A stretch of DNA of 55,569 bases from an uncultured beta proteobacterium (lineage in GTDB: Bacteria; Pseudomonadota; Gammaproteobacteria; Burkholderiales; Burkholderiaceae), in assembly GCA_903995005.1 (NCBI GenBank), contig CAJEZV010000004.1, positions 1-55,569 on the forward strand, written 5' to 3'. The position numbers and the translations under genes are program-made. The notes below the pieces were generated by a model, which worked only from the letters and a program-made list of their open reading frames with translations, did no database searches and was not told the DNA's origin. This document shows positions 1 through 7,308 of the stretch, piece after piece (the stretch's first letter is position 1; every line of letters starts with the position of its first letter).

Positions 1-1
1 T

Positions 2-304
2 AAGGGGGCAAAAGCTAACACTTGGAAATCTTGCATCGAATCTTTATTTGCAAGTAATGGACCTTTCAAGGCTTATACCAATCTTTTAATGCCCAGGGAT
101 CTTGTTTATGCTCAAAAATGCGACAAGCAGAATCTTGGATCAAGTGGTGCATTTATCTTTGAAAAGTTGATTATTAATCCTGTTGGTCCACCCGGAGTGT
201 CTCCTATGGAGTCGGGCGAAGTGATTGTAGATGATATGAACATTCGTCTGAGTGTTTGCGATACGGGTTATTACCTTATCAAAATTGGTGAGTTCAAGCT
301 ATGA
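2..304 (+). CDS. C-terminal end of an unrecognised protein (partial)
   Basis: The reading frame is open from base 2 to the TGA at 302-304, so this is the last 100 residues of a gene that begins upstream of the window. The ATG at 89 is probably internal. I recognise no family. The segment has scattered cysteines (at least three) and the beta-rich look of an envelope or secreted domain, without an obvious membrane segment. Its stop overlaps the start of the next gene in an ATGA (301-304), which suggests translational coupling with the ion-channel gene. Function unknown. Confidence 0.6.
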   Translation, partial: KGAKANTWKSCIESLFASNGPFKAYTNLLMPRDLVYAQKCDKQNLGSSGAFIFEKLIINPVGPPGVSPMESGEVIVDDMNIRLSVCDTGYYLIKIGEFKL

Positions 305-1923
305 ATCTAAACAGTGTTTCTATTTCCAGTTTGAACTTGATTCTACGCAAGCGTTTATACAATCTATTTTTTAATGCCCGCATTAAAAATAATTTTCACC
401 ATCAATTTGAGCATTTCATTACATACATGATTGTACTCAATATGGCAGGCTTAGTACTTGAGCATATTCCTATCATTTATGAATCTCGTGAGCACTTCTT
501 CCATCTTTTTGATGTTATGTCTTTGGGGATCTTTACGGTAGAGTATGCATTGCGTTTTTATGTGGCCCCAGAAGATTCCGCTTTTAGTTCTGCAAAAAAT
601 CCACGACTTACTTTTTTTAAAAGCCCATTCGCATTAATTGATTTGATCTCAATATTGCCGTTTTATCTTGGCGCATTCTTTGATGTAGATTTGCGCGTAC
701 TCAGATCTTTAAGACTTTTGCGATTATTTAAGCTCTTTAGAGCAGTCGCACCTGCTGTTAATGGCTTCCTAGAGCAAAATCAGGGCAAGTCATTCCGCTA
801 CAAAATTTATGCATTGGTGAATGAAACTCCAACCAGTGGTCAGCTGCATCAAATCTTCGACTTCTTTATAGTCGTTTGGGTCATTATTTCGGTACTAGCT
901 GTGATTTTAGAGTCGGTGCATAGTATTAATTATCACCTTCATTCTGAATTTATGATTTTGGATATCTTGGCGGTAGCGATTTTTTCAACAGAGTACTTGA
1001 TGAGAATGTACAGCTGTACCGAAAATCCAAAATATCAGGCTTGGCTATCAGGGCGACTAAAAAATGCTACTAGCCCAACTAGCCTTATTGATCTATTAGC
1101 TGTCTTACCTTTTTATCTTGAGAGTTTGTTGCATCACTTATTTGATTTGCGCTTCTTACGAGTCTTTAGGCTGATGCGCTTATTGAAGCTCGCTCGCTAT
1201 TCTGGCGCAACTCAATCGTTATTTATTGTGATTAAGCGTGAGTGGCCGGTAATGAAGGCGTCTGCTTTCATCATGATTTTGCTTGTAATGTTGGCTGCTT
1301 GTTTAGGCTATTTATTTGAACATGAAGCCCAGCCCGATAAATTTGAAAACATCCCGCAGTCGATCTATTGGGCTGTGATAACACTAGCAAGCGTAGGTTA
1401 TGGTGATATCTCTCCGATTACGCCTGCAGGCCGCGCAATGACGATCATCCTAGCCCTTTTGGGTATCGGTATTTTTGCGATTCCTGCTGCGATTCTCTCT
1501 TCAGCATTGAGCGATCAATTGCGTATTGAGCGTGAAATGATGATGAATGAGCTCTACCATATGCTAGAAGATGGTGTGATTTCTCCTGAGGAGCAAGAAC
1601 TGATCGAGGCTGAAGCTAAGAGATTACATTTATCTAGGAGTGAGCTCGATCGGCTGCTCGAAAAGGCAAAAGTACAAATGGGTCTTGAGCAGTCAGCCTC
1701 TGCGAAAGAGCTTACTGCTGGGCACGAGCTTGACCTGAAATTTTTATCTACTCACCCAACAGTTGCTGCTGAACAATTGAAGATTACAATTTCAAAACTG
1801 CAGCAAATTATGAGTGTGAGCAGTGCAGATGAGTTGACAAATTATTTTAAAGACCCCAATAACGCAACACCGCTCCAAAGTGCGCTATTTCAAATCCTAT
1901 TACAAAATACCCAGAAGCAATAA
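301..1923 (+). CDS. Ion channel with two voltage-sensor domains and one K+-type pore
   Basis: Inner-membrane cation channel, probably potassium-selective. The first sensor (about residues 36-148) has four membrane segments ending in an S4 with arginine/lysine every third position (RVLRSLRLLRLFKLFR). A second, complete Kv-like unit follows: S1-S4 at about 185-300 (S4 RFLRVFRLMRLLKLAR), S5 about 315-338, a selectivity filter TLASVGYGD at 361-369, and S6 about 378-403. A cytoplasmic helical tail of about 135 residues includes an acidic motif near 420-450 and ends in Gln-rich sequence. Ordinary bacterial Kv channels have about 250-300 residues and one sensor; this has 540 residues and an additional N-terminal sensor. 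ATGA overlap with the preceding gene supports the start. The channel call is firm; ligand, gating and selectivity are inferred. Confidence 0.9.
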   Translation: MNLNSVSISSLNLILRKRLYNLFFNARIKNNFHHQFEHFITYMIVLNMAGLVLEHIPIIYESREHFFHLFDVMSLGIFTVEYALRFYVAPEDSAFSSAKNPRLTFFKSPFALIDLISILPFYLGAFFDVDLRVLRSLRLLRLFKLFRAVAPAVNGFLEQNQGKSFRYKIYALVNETPTSGQLHQIFDFFIVVWVIISVLAVILESVHSINYHLHSEFMILDILAVAIFSTEYLMRMYSCTENPKYQAWLSGRLKNATSPTSLIDLLAVLPFYLESLLHHLFDLRFLRVFRLMRLLKLARYSGATQSLFIVIKREWPVMKASAFIMILLVMLAACLGYLFEHEAQPDKFENIPQSIYWAVITLASVGYGDISPITPAGRAMTIILALLGIGIFAIPAAILSSALSDQLRIEREMMMNELYHMLEDGVISPEEQELIEAEAKRLHLSRSELDRLLEKAKVQMGLEQSASAKELTAGHELDLKFLSTHPTVAAEQLKITISKLQQIMSVSSADELTNYFKDPNNATPLQSALFQILLQNTQKQ

Positions 1924-1944
1924 GGTGAAAGCTGGGAGCCCTTG

Positions 1945-2880
1945 TTACCAGTACGCTGATGGTGGTGCGTAGACAAGGATCTTTGCTGGATTAAGGTAGT
2001 TATTGTTATGATGAATCTCGTAATGCAGATGGGGCCCTGTTGATCTTCCAGTAGAGCCGGAGTTTGCGATCAGTTGGCCGCGTGTAATTGTTTGGCCAGG
2101 CTTTACAAATAACTTGCTGTTGTGAGCATATTTAGAAATAAAGCCTTCAGCGTGCGCAATCTCAATAAAATTTCCATAGGCGGGATCCATTCCAGCCTTG
2201 ACAACAGTTCCATCGCCCGTGGCCACAATGGGAGTGCCCACTGGTGTTACGAAATCAATGCCAGAATGCTGCGCAAGTTGTTTTGTAAAAGGATCAACCC
2301 GAACTCCGAAGTTACTCGTCATACCCAGGCGGGCATCAATGGGTGGACCAATTGGCAATGTGCGTAACCAGTTATGCTGTTTTACCCATTCGGGTTCTAA
2401 TTTCTCAAAAATTGTCGCCATCTCTGAGGATTTAGAAACAGAATCCTCAAAATTTTCCGCCAAGGTTTTGGTAGGCTCAAACTTAAAGGTTAAAGGCTTC
2501 ATTGGGCCGCCAATGCTAATGCTCTCGTTAAATTTGTTCTTGATGGTGTAGGGGGTTGAGATGGCAAGGTAACGGTCTTTGATGGACTTGACCTCATTAA
2601 ACTGCATAGATGCTTTTGCCAACCGATCCTGAATTGTTTTGAGTTGCTTTGCGTATTTATTATCCAGCGCCATTCGCTCCTTGACGGTGACTACCCCACT
2701 AACTTCTCTAGCGAACTCAGGGTTAACTTCCAGGGCGATGTGAATACCTGTGGAGAAGATCAAAATACCTAGCAATAAAAAGGCTGCGCCAACAACTACT
2801 CCAAGGCGCATCAGGCGCTCTTTGGTGATGTTGATTTGTTTAATAGCCCCGGTTGAGCCCGATACCCAAAATAATTGCAT
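1945..2880 (-). CDS. M23 family membrane-anchored peptidoglycan endopeptidase
   Basis: Zinc metallopeptidase of the LytM/M23 type, expected to cleave peptide cross-links in periplasmic peptidoglycan. A short cytoplasmic N-terminus of about 25 residues precedes one membrane helix (about 26-50), then a helical region (about 60-160), then the M23 domain (about 183-300). Visible zinc and catalytic residues are H205 and D209 in HSGID, H253 in KYAHN, and H284/H286 in HLHYE. The full catalytic set is present, so it should be active and not a degenerate LytM activator. It lies about 1 kb from a bactofilin operon; M23 peptidases with a cytoplasmic tail and one membrane helix are known bactofilin partners in other bacteria. 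It converges with the channel gene with a 21-nt gap. Confidence 0.93.
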   Translation of the reverse strand: MQLFWVSGSTGAIKQINITKERLMRLGVVVGAAFLLLGILIFSTGIHIALEVNPEFAREVSGVVTVKERMALDNKYAKQLKTIQDRLAKASMQFNEVKSIKDRYLAISTPYTIKNKFNESISIGGPMKPLTFKFEPTKTLAENFEDSVSKSSEMATIFEKLEPEWVKQHNWLRTLPIGPPIDARLGMTSNFGVRVDPFTKQLAQHSGIDFVTPVGTPIVATGDGTVVKAGMDPAYGNFIEIAHAEGFISKYAHNSKLFVKPGQTITRGQLIANSGSTGRSTGPHLHYEIHHNNNYLNPAKILVYAPPSAYW

Positions 2881-2988
2881 GCACTTACTATAAGTATTTG
2901 ATTTATTGAAATTAACTTGCTAAGTTCTGGGCGCTTAAAAGACCTATAATCGTCAGATCGAGAGTAATTTTAGCCTTAATAGAGTCAC

Positions 2989-3351
2989 GTGATCAAGTTA
3001 AACCCCCTTTCCCAAATGCCTAGAAGCCTGAATTGGCTGGTCGGGAGCATGCTGATTGGCGCAGTTTTGCCCATAAAGGCTGCCATTATTGGTCAAATGC
3101 CCTCATTTAGTGAAGTTTTATACATTACGGCTGAGCCTTGTACCTCGGAATCTGGGAGGGTCGAGCCTAATTGGTACTTTTCTTATTCTGTTAATGCGGT
3201 AGGCACGGTCACCCGAAGTTGTTATGTTCGATACAACGATCAAATATGGATTAAAGGGCCTTATGGGTCTGAATCCACATTCCCAATGAGCTATTTCTCT
3301 AAACCTGCTGAGGCCAGTAAGGCTGATACTAGCCCAGAGGTCAAGCAGTAG
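2989..3351 (+). CDS. Small exported protein of unknown function
   Basis: The longest frame begins with GTG at 2989. An ATG at 3016 gives a cleaner signal peptide (MPRSLNWLVGSMLIGAVLP..KA), so the real start may be 3016; neither has a strong Shine-Dalgarno sequence. The mature part of about 90 residues has two cysteines (at about residues 50 and 78) that could form a disulfide, and aromatic-rich beta-strand-like sequence. I recognise no family. It is divergent from the M23 peptidase gene and convergent with the next gene, with a 21-nt gap. Localisation is inferred from the signal peptide. Confidence 0.6.
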   Translation: MIKLNPLSQMPRSLNWLVGSMLIGAVLPIKAAIIGQMPSFSEVLYITAEPCTSESGRVEPNWYFSYSVNAVGTVTRSCYVRYNDQIWIKGPYGSESTFPMSYFSKPAEASKADTSPEVKQ

Positions 3352-3372
3352 CCGATTGAGGACTTTTGCTTT

Positions 3373-3858
3373 TTAGCTAGGAATATTTGGCGGTTTGCAA
3401 AAGAACTTATAGAGCACGTAGCTCATCGTGTCTGGGATGACTCGTTCCCAGCTTGAATTAGAGGTATCGGTCTGATCTACGCTGACACCAGACCCTTGTG
3501 TGCCTGAGTAATACCCAATATAGAACTCCTTATAGCTTTCGAAGCCTACTTTGCAAAAATAAGAGATGTCCTGAATCACTGATTGAGTAGCCGCTCCATT
3601 AGGTGCAGCGAGGGTTTCTGTGTAACTTATGAGTTGCCAGGTGCTGACTAGTCCATTTTCAGGGTCAAAAACCGTTTTACTATCCTCGTAATAGTAAGAA
3701 TTGCCCACATTATCCATGGACAGGAATACCCATTTGGCGAAACTTGGGTTAGCTGGATTCAGCAAAAAAGCCGTTAAGATCATTAAGCTTATTTTTTTGA
3801 AGAATGAAGGTGCTTTTTGGCGCATGGCTGTGACACTTTTTATTGGCAATTTATACAT
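3373..3858 (-). CDS. Surface-adhesin E-like small secreted protein
   Basis: The product resembles the surface-adhesin protein E-like domain common in betaproteobacterial small secreted proteins: a signal peptide (LMILTAFLLNPANPSFA), then W-V-x-L at the mature start, a YYYED segment, a W-x-L-x-x-Y strand, and a C-terminal conserved Cys that could pair with the mid-domain Cys. Domain length of about 120 residues fits. An ATG at residue 12 is an alternative start; the first ATG has a weak GGGG upstream. A second, diverged member of the same family lies at 35601-36014. The adhesin function comes from the name of the family only and is not shown here. Confidence 0.65.
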   Translation of the reverse strand: MYKLPIKSVTAMRQKAPSFFKKISLMILTAFLLNPANPSFAKWVFLSMDNVGNSYYYEDSKTVFDPENGLVSTWQLISYTETLAAPNGAATQSVIQDISYFCKVGFESYKEFYIGYYSGTQGSGVSVDQTDTSNSSWERVIPDTMSYVLYKFFCKPPNIPS

Positions 3859-3925
3859 TTTAAAGCCCCAAAGTAAAGATCAGCTGATAGAATTGCCTAA
3901 TTCTTTATTAATGACATTATGCGCT

Positions 3926-3931
3926 AAGGAG
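3926..3931 (+). promoter_or_regulatory. Shine-Dalgarno site fixing the first bactofilin start
   Basis: AAGGAG lies 8 nt upstream of the ATG at 3940. It overlaps an in-frame GTG at 3931, which would otherwise give a longer frame, so translation should begin at 3940. Confidence 0.8.
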
Positions 3932-3939
3932 TGCTAGGT

Positions 3940-4278
3940 ATGGCAGAAGTGAATCAACTAGGTTGTTTATTTGTAGGCGAGGGTGTTGTGCTCAAGGGCA
4001 ACTTTGATGTACCTGATATCGCATCCATTTCTGGAGTAGTTGAGGGCGAACTCACTGCCAAGCAAGTATTAATCGAAGCAACTGGTGTCGTGCGGGGAAA
4101 GCTTACTGGGGAGTCAATTGATATTCGCGGCGAAGTAAATGAGTATGTTTCCTCATCTCGTAGCTTAATCATTCGATCAACAGGCAAAGTTACTGGCTCT
4201 ATTCATTACTCTGAAATTGAAATTGAGAAGGGCGGCCATTTGCATGGTGATTTGCATAACCTCAATCCCCATTCTTAA
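3940..4278 (+). CDS. Bactofilin (first of three)
   Basis: Polymer-forming cytoskeletal protein of the bactofilin family. The 112-residue product is almost all bactofilin domain: repeated six-residue beta-helix rungs of the type hydrophobic-x-G-x-hydrophobic-x-G (FVGEGVVLKGNF, ISGVVEGEL, TGVVRGKL, GKVTGSI, GGHLHGDL), with a short N-terminus and a His-rich end. It is the compact core version, lacking the disordered N-terminal extension of the next gene. First gene of a tight co-directional set bactofilin-bactofilin-bactofilin-ParA (gaps 31, 12 and 15 nt), so a heteropolymer or a membrane-associated scaffold is likely. The start is set by the AAGGAG at 3926. Confidence 0.92.
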   Translation: MAEVNQLGCLFVGEGVVLKGNFDVPDIASISGVVEGELTAKQVLIEATGVVRGKLTGESIDIRGEVNEYVSSSRSLIIRSTGKVTGSIHYSEIEIEKGGHLHGDLHNLNPHS

Positions 4279-4309
4279 TCTTTTCTATTTCATTACTTAA
4301 TAAACAACG

Positions 4310-4783
4310 ATGTCTATCTTTTCAAAAAATCAAAATCCCGCTGTAAATGAGCCTAATACCAACGAGCAGTCTGAAAGCCTCCAGGAGCTCATTGCTAGTG
4401 AGCAAGATGAGGCCTTGAATACCAGTAATCCCGATCAAGTGACTCGAGTTGAATCAACTACTCGTCAAAATGTGTTAACTAAGCCATCGATTATCAGCGA
4501 AGGATTTACGTTTGAAGGTACGATAACTTCAGATGGTGTATTAAATATTGCGGGGACTGTCCGCGGAAAAATTATCGCTAAGTCTGTGTTGATTGATTCG
4601 AGTGGTCAGGTAGATGGCGAGCTTAATTCTGAACAGTTAGTTATTAAAGGCCAACTCAAGGGTGATGTTAACTGCGATGATTTAAATGTAGGTCCGGTTG
4701 CTCGTGTGGACGGAAACATTAACTATAAATATATCCATATTCAGCGTGGTGGTCGGATTGCTGGCCGGTTTATTAAAGGTTAA
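4310..4783 (+). CDS. Bactofilin (second of three) with disordered N-terminal tail
   Basis: Bactofilin of 157 residues. About 60 polar, Ser/Asn/Gln/Glu-rich residues, probably disordered, precede the beta-helix domain (about 62-155), which shows the rungs FEGTITSDG, IAGTVRGKI, SGQVDGEL, KGQLKGDV, VARVDGNI and GGRIAGRF. The family usually has flexible tails that bind membranes or partner proteins, and this is the copy with the longest tail. It sits 31 nt after the first bactofilin and 12 nt before the third. Divergence between the three copies argues for specialised subunits and not for a recent tandem duplication. Confidence 0.93.
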   Translation: MSIFSKNQNPAVNEPNTNEQSESLQELIASEQDEALNTSNPDQVTRVESTTRQNVLTKPSIISEGFTFEGTITSDGVLNIAGTVRGKIIAKSVLIDSSGQVDGELNSEQLVIKGQLKGDVNCDDLNVGPVARVDGNINYKYIHIQRGGRIAGRFIKG

Positions 4784-4795
4784 TGTTGAATTGAC

Positions 4796-5209
4796 ATGGC
4801 CACTAAACAAAGTCATGCGATAAGGATATTAGACCCATCAAGGGAGACATTTGGCTCAATCATTGGATCAGATCTAGAAATATTTGGACGAATTATTGCT
4901 ACTAAGAGTTTGCGTATTGATGGCACGATTATTGGTGACGTAGTGACCAAGCAGGGTGCCGACGTTTGTGTCGCACTCGGTAAAACAGGTTTAGTACAAG
5001 GTAATATATCTGCTGGTCGCGTATTGGTTGCTGGAAGAGTGGAAGGCAATGTTCGAGCCACTGAAAGGGTGGAATTGCATAGTGGAGCGGACGTGCATGG
5101 TGACATTATTTATGCTCAAATTGGTATTGAGCAGGGTGCTCGCTTAAGCGGCCTGCTATCCAAGATAACTGAGCAAGATTTGCTTGCTGATGATCATTTA
5201 GGTAGTTAA
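4796..5209 (+). CDS. Bactofilin (third of three)
   Basis: Bactofilin of 137 residues with a beta-helix core (about 22-120) and short tails at both ends; rungs include EIFGRIIATK, IDGTIIGDV, LVQGNISAG, VAGRVEGNV, ADVHGDI and ARLSGLL. The C-terminal tail is acidic (LLADDHLGS). Its stop is 15 nt from the start of the ParA-like gene, so the two are probably co-translated. As with the other copies, the role (cell-shape control, pole organisation or a scaffold for peptidoglycan enzymes) is inferred from the family and from the nearby M23 peptidase and ParA-like ATPase. Confidence 0.92.
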   Translation: MATKQSHAIRILDPSRETFGSIIGSDLEIFGRIIATKSLRIDGTIIGDVVTKQGADVCVALGKTGLVQGNISAGRVLVAGRVEGNVRATERVELHSGADVHGDIIYAQIGIEQGARLSGLLSKITEQDLLADDHLGS

Positions 5210-5224
5210 TTTTTAGCTAAAAAT

Positions 5225-6136
5225 ATGCCACTTAGTGAATCTATCAAAATTCTTGTAACCAACCAAAAAGGTGGTGTTGGTAAAAGCACTATCTCTGCCA
5301 ATCTGGCGGCTTATCTTGCCATGCAAGAGGATTTGCAGGTTGCTTTAGTTGATTTTGATAAACAAGCTTCTTCATCCCGTTGGACTAAAAAGGCACCTGA
5401 TATTGGTATCAGGGTTGCCCAGGTTGAAATCAATTACCAAAGTGCGGGCATGGCCTTGCTTAGTGCAAGGGCAGGGGTGCGCAAATATTCATCTGGTGTA
5501 CAGGTGAGCATTTGTGACTTTACTTGGACGCCAGCAATGTCCGAAGATTTCATGTCGGATTTTGATATTGTTTTGGTTCCAAGCTCAAGTGCCAAGTTTG
5601 AAATGGCAAGTACTGAAATCTTTATTCTCGAATACGTTCAAAAAAGAATGGCTCGATTAGCGATAAATAAACAAAGCCTGATAGTAGTTCCAAGTAGGGT
5701 GGATCCAGGGCACTCATCCAAGGGAACATTTACCAACCTAGACTTCTTGACTAATTGTCATATAGCACCACCGATACATCGCATGCCGGAAATTGATAGC
5801 TATGTTTATGAGGATTTCTTCTGCGTATGCTCTGATAGGGCTGTATCTGATAATTTTTGTATTTTTGGTAAATACATCACAAAAATGATTGATGAACGCC
5901 AAGAGATCAGAAAAACATTATCAATTAACGGTCCTTCCGTGAATCGCGAGATAGGAAAAAAAGTTAGCGTGCTAGACGATTATCGTAACCGTGCAAAAAA
6001 CCTGGGTTTTTATGGTGGTGCCGCAATGGCAGACCCAAAACAAGATATCAACTTAAGCGTGCCACAAGACCCTCCCTCTGTGAGATCGATCGGGTCTCGC
6101 TTTATTCCCAGTTTCTTGAAAAAAAATCAAGAGTAA
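5225..6136 (+). CDS. ParA/MinD-family ATPase linked to bactofilins
   Basis: P-loop ATPase of the ParA/MinD superfamily, 303 residues. It has the deviant Walker A NQKGGVGKST (13-22) with the signature lysine, a VDFDKQASS Walker A' region (42-50), and a switch-like segment in which the usual DTPP is replaced by CDFTWTP, followed by DIVLVPSSS. The C-terminal third (after about 235) is basic and Ser/Pro-rich. No parB or plasmid replication gene is adjacent, so this is an orphan ParA and not a replicon partition gene. Position directly after three bactofilin genes suggests it positions cargo on, or is recruited by, the bactofilin scaffold. It converges with yggT with a 5-nt gap. Confidence 0.85.
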   Translation: MPLSESIKILVTNQKGGVGKSTISANLAAYLAMQEDLQVALVDFDKQASSSRWTKKAPDIGIRVAQVEINYQSAGMALLSARAGVRKYSSGVQVSICDFTWTPAMSEDFMSDFDIVLVPSSSAKFEMASTEIFILEYVQKRMARLAINKQSLIVVPSRVDPGHSSKGTFTNLDFLTNCHIAPPIHRMPEIDSYVYEDFFCVCSDRAVSDNFCIFGKYITKMIDERQEIRKTLSINGPSVNREIGKKVSVLDDYRNRAKNLGFYGGAAMADPKQDINLSVPQDPPSVRSIGSRFIPSFLKKNQE

Positions 6137-6141
6137 CTTGT

Positions 6142-6708
6142 TTACATGCTGCTCAGAATTATTTTCTGTGCATGTCTTAAGATAATCGTCGTCATCTGAA
6201 TTAGTACTATCAAAATTAGGGCAGACGAGTCTATTCCCGCAACTCTTGGACTGAACTTTCTGATGGGGCTTAATAACGGCTCAGTCATTTTATAAAACAA
6301 CTCTTGTGTGGGAGAGTTCGTGCCAGTCCAGGTAAATAGAGCATAAACCAGCACAAGTCCGATGAGACCAGATAGAGCTAGATCAATAAGATTAAATAGG
6401 GCTATCAATGGGAGGTGAAGATCAACGTATTCGCCATTGCTTAGCGCCACTAAGATCATTGCTTTGATCAAAATAAGCACATAGCTTGCCAATAAAGGAC
6501 AAATGTCAAAACGACCGCCAAAGGGAATGATTTTTCTGAGCGGGTCAATGAGCCAATTGGTAAGCGGGAATAAAAAATGACTAAAGGGGTTGCCTGAGCC
6601 AGGGACGAAATTCATTTTTAGGTAATGTAAATAAAAGCGGAGAAGGCACGCTGCAACCAGTATTGTTGTGCATGCCTCTAGTAGAAGTGAGGCAAGTTCA
6701 AAAATCAT
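6142..6708 (-). CDS. yggT: YggT family integral membrane protein
   Basis: Inner-membrane protein of 188 residues with two YggT repeats. Each contains the hallmark pattern of a hydrophobic helix, N-P-x-S or P-L-T, then P-L/I-x-P-I/L-R-K-h-h-P (NPFSHFLFPLTNWLIDPLRKIIP and a second copy ending LLSPIRKFSP). YggT proteins are often found near proC and division genes, with suggested roles in osmotic tolerance or envelope and division functions; none is proven by this sequence. Standalone gene; the region on its upstream side holds only short intergenic DNA before the gene at 6843. Confidence 0.9.
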   Translation of the reverse strand: MIFELASLLLEACTTILVAACLLRFYLHYLKMNFVPGSGNPFSHFLFPLTNWLIDPLRKIIPFGGRFDICPLLASYVLILIKAMILVALSNGEYVDLHLPLIALFNLIDLALSGLIGLVLVYALFTWTGTNSPTQELFYKMTEPLLSPIRKFSPRVAGIDSSALILIVLIQMTTIILRHAQKIILSSM

Positions 6709-6842
6709 GACGACTCCAATGGGACCGAAAACCTTATCTTAAGCCGTTCACTCTTAAATTGACATTTATGGTTAGCCCATAGAAAATGGCCCAGTAGGTA
6801 ACTAAGCAGTCTTTTGATACCCAAAACCTAGTTAGGCTCGGC

Positions 6843-7205
6843 ATGCACAATCCCCAAAGACATGATATTTTTGAAGACGAAAATGGCACTAGAGTGGCTG
6901 TAAGACAGGTATTTCCTCCGAATGCATTGGGGGTCACCTACGTTGAGTATAAGAATTTGGTCGATTCAAACCTGCGTTTTTTACCGCAGGCAGATTTTTT
7001 AGAGCAATATAAATGGGTAGATAATTTCGACTCAATTGATACTCATGTCAAAGTAACCACTCAGAATCATGCCGGGGCTACAAAAAACCCAGCTGAAACA
7101 CAAAAAGAGAGCACTGAAGGTAGTCAAGGACCTATTTCGGAAATCGCGGATGAATCCGTGGGCCAAAAAACGGAAGAAACTAGAACTACAAAGCCCTCTT
7201 CATGA
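6843..7205 (+). CDS. Unrecognised 120-residue soluble protein
   Basis: Frame opens with ATG at 6843 and ends with TGA at 7203-7205. The N-terminal 65 residues look folded (NGTRVAVRQVFPP, VTYVEYKNLVDSNLRFLPQADF), while the last 45 are Thr/Glu/Ser/Lys-rich and probably disordered. I do not recognise a family. The stop overlaps an ATG at 7202 (ATGA), the probable ancestral start of the next gene, so these were likely translationally coupled. It is the first gene of a co-directional run of unknown genes to 9474. Confidence 0.6.
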   Translation: MHNPQRHDIFEDENGTRVAVRQVFPPNALGVTYVEYKNLVDSNLRFLPQADFLEQYKWVDNFDSIDTHVKVTTQNHAGATKNPAETQKESTEGSQGPISEIADESVGQKTEETRTTKPSS

Positions 7206-7231
7206 CAATAGCTTGCCCTACTTGTGGTTAA
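7202..7231 (+). other. Probable original start of the next gene, separated by a frameshift
   Basis: An ATG at 7202 overlaps the preceding stop as ATGA and encodes MTIACPTCG before a TAA at 7229-7231. CPTCG is a typical zinc-knuckle opening. The downstream frame at 7228 continues LKLRFESLGC without interruption into the long membrane-protein frame. A one-base loss around 7226-7229 would explain this: restoring one base joins the two frames into a protein of about 446 residues. It could be a real mutation, a sequencing error or, less likely, recoding. Confidence 0.55.
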
Positions 7232-7308
7232 AATTGAGGTTTGAAAGCCTTGGATGCCTACGACTTGACCCAAGCCAGCAAGACTCATTTATCTCAACAA
7301 GGAAACTA

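Noticed and set aside
5225-6136. ParA-like gene as evidence of an integrated plasmid
   Set aside because: No parB, replication gene, transposase or integrase is nearby; the context is chromosomal and bactofilin-linked.
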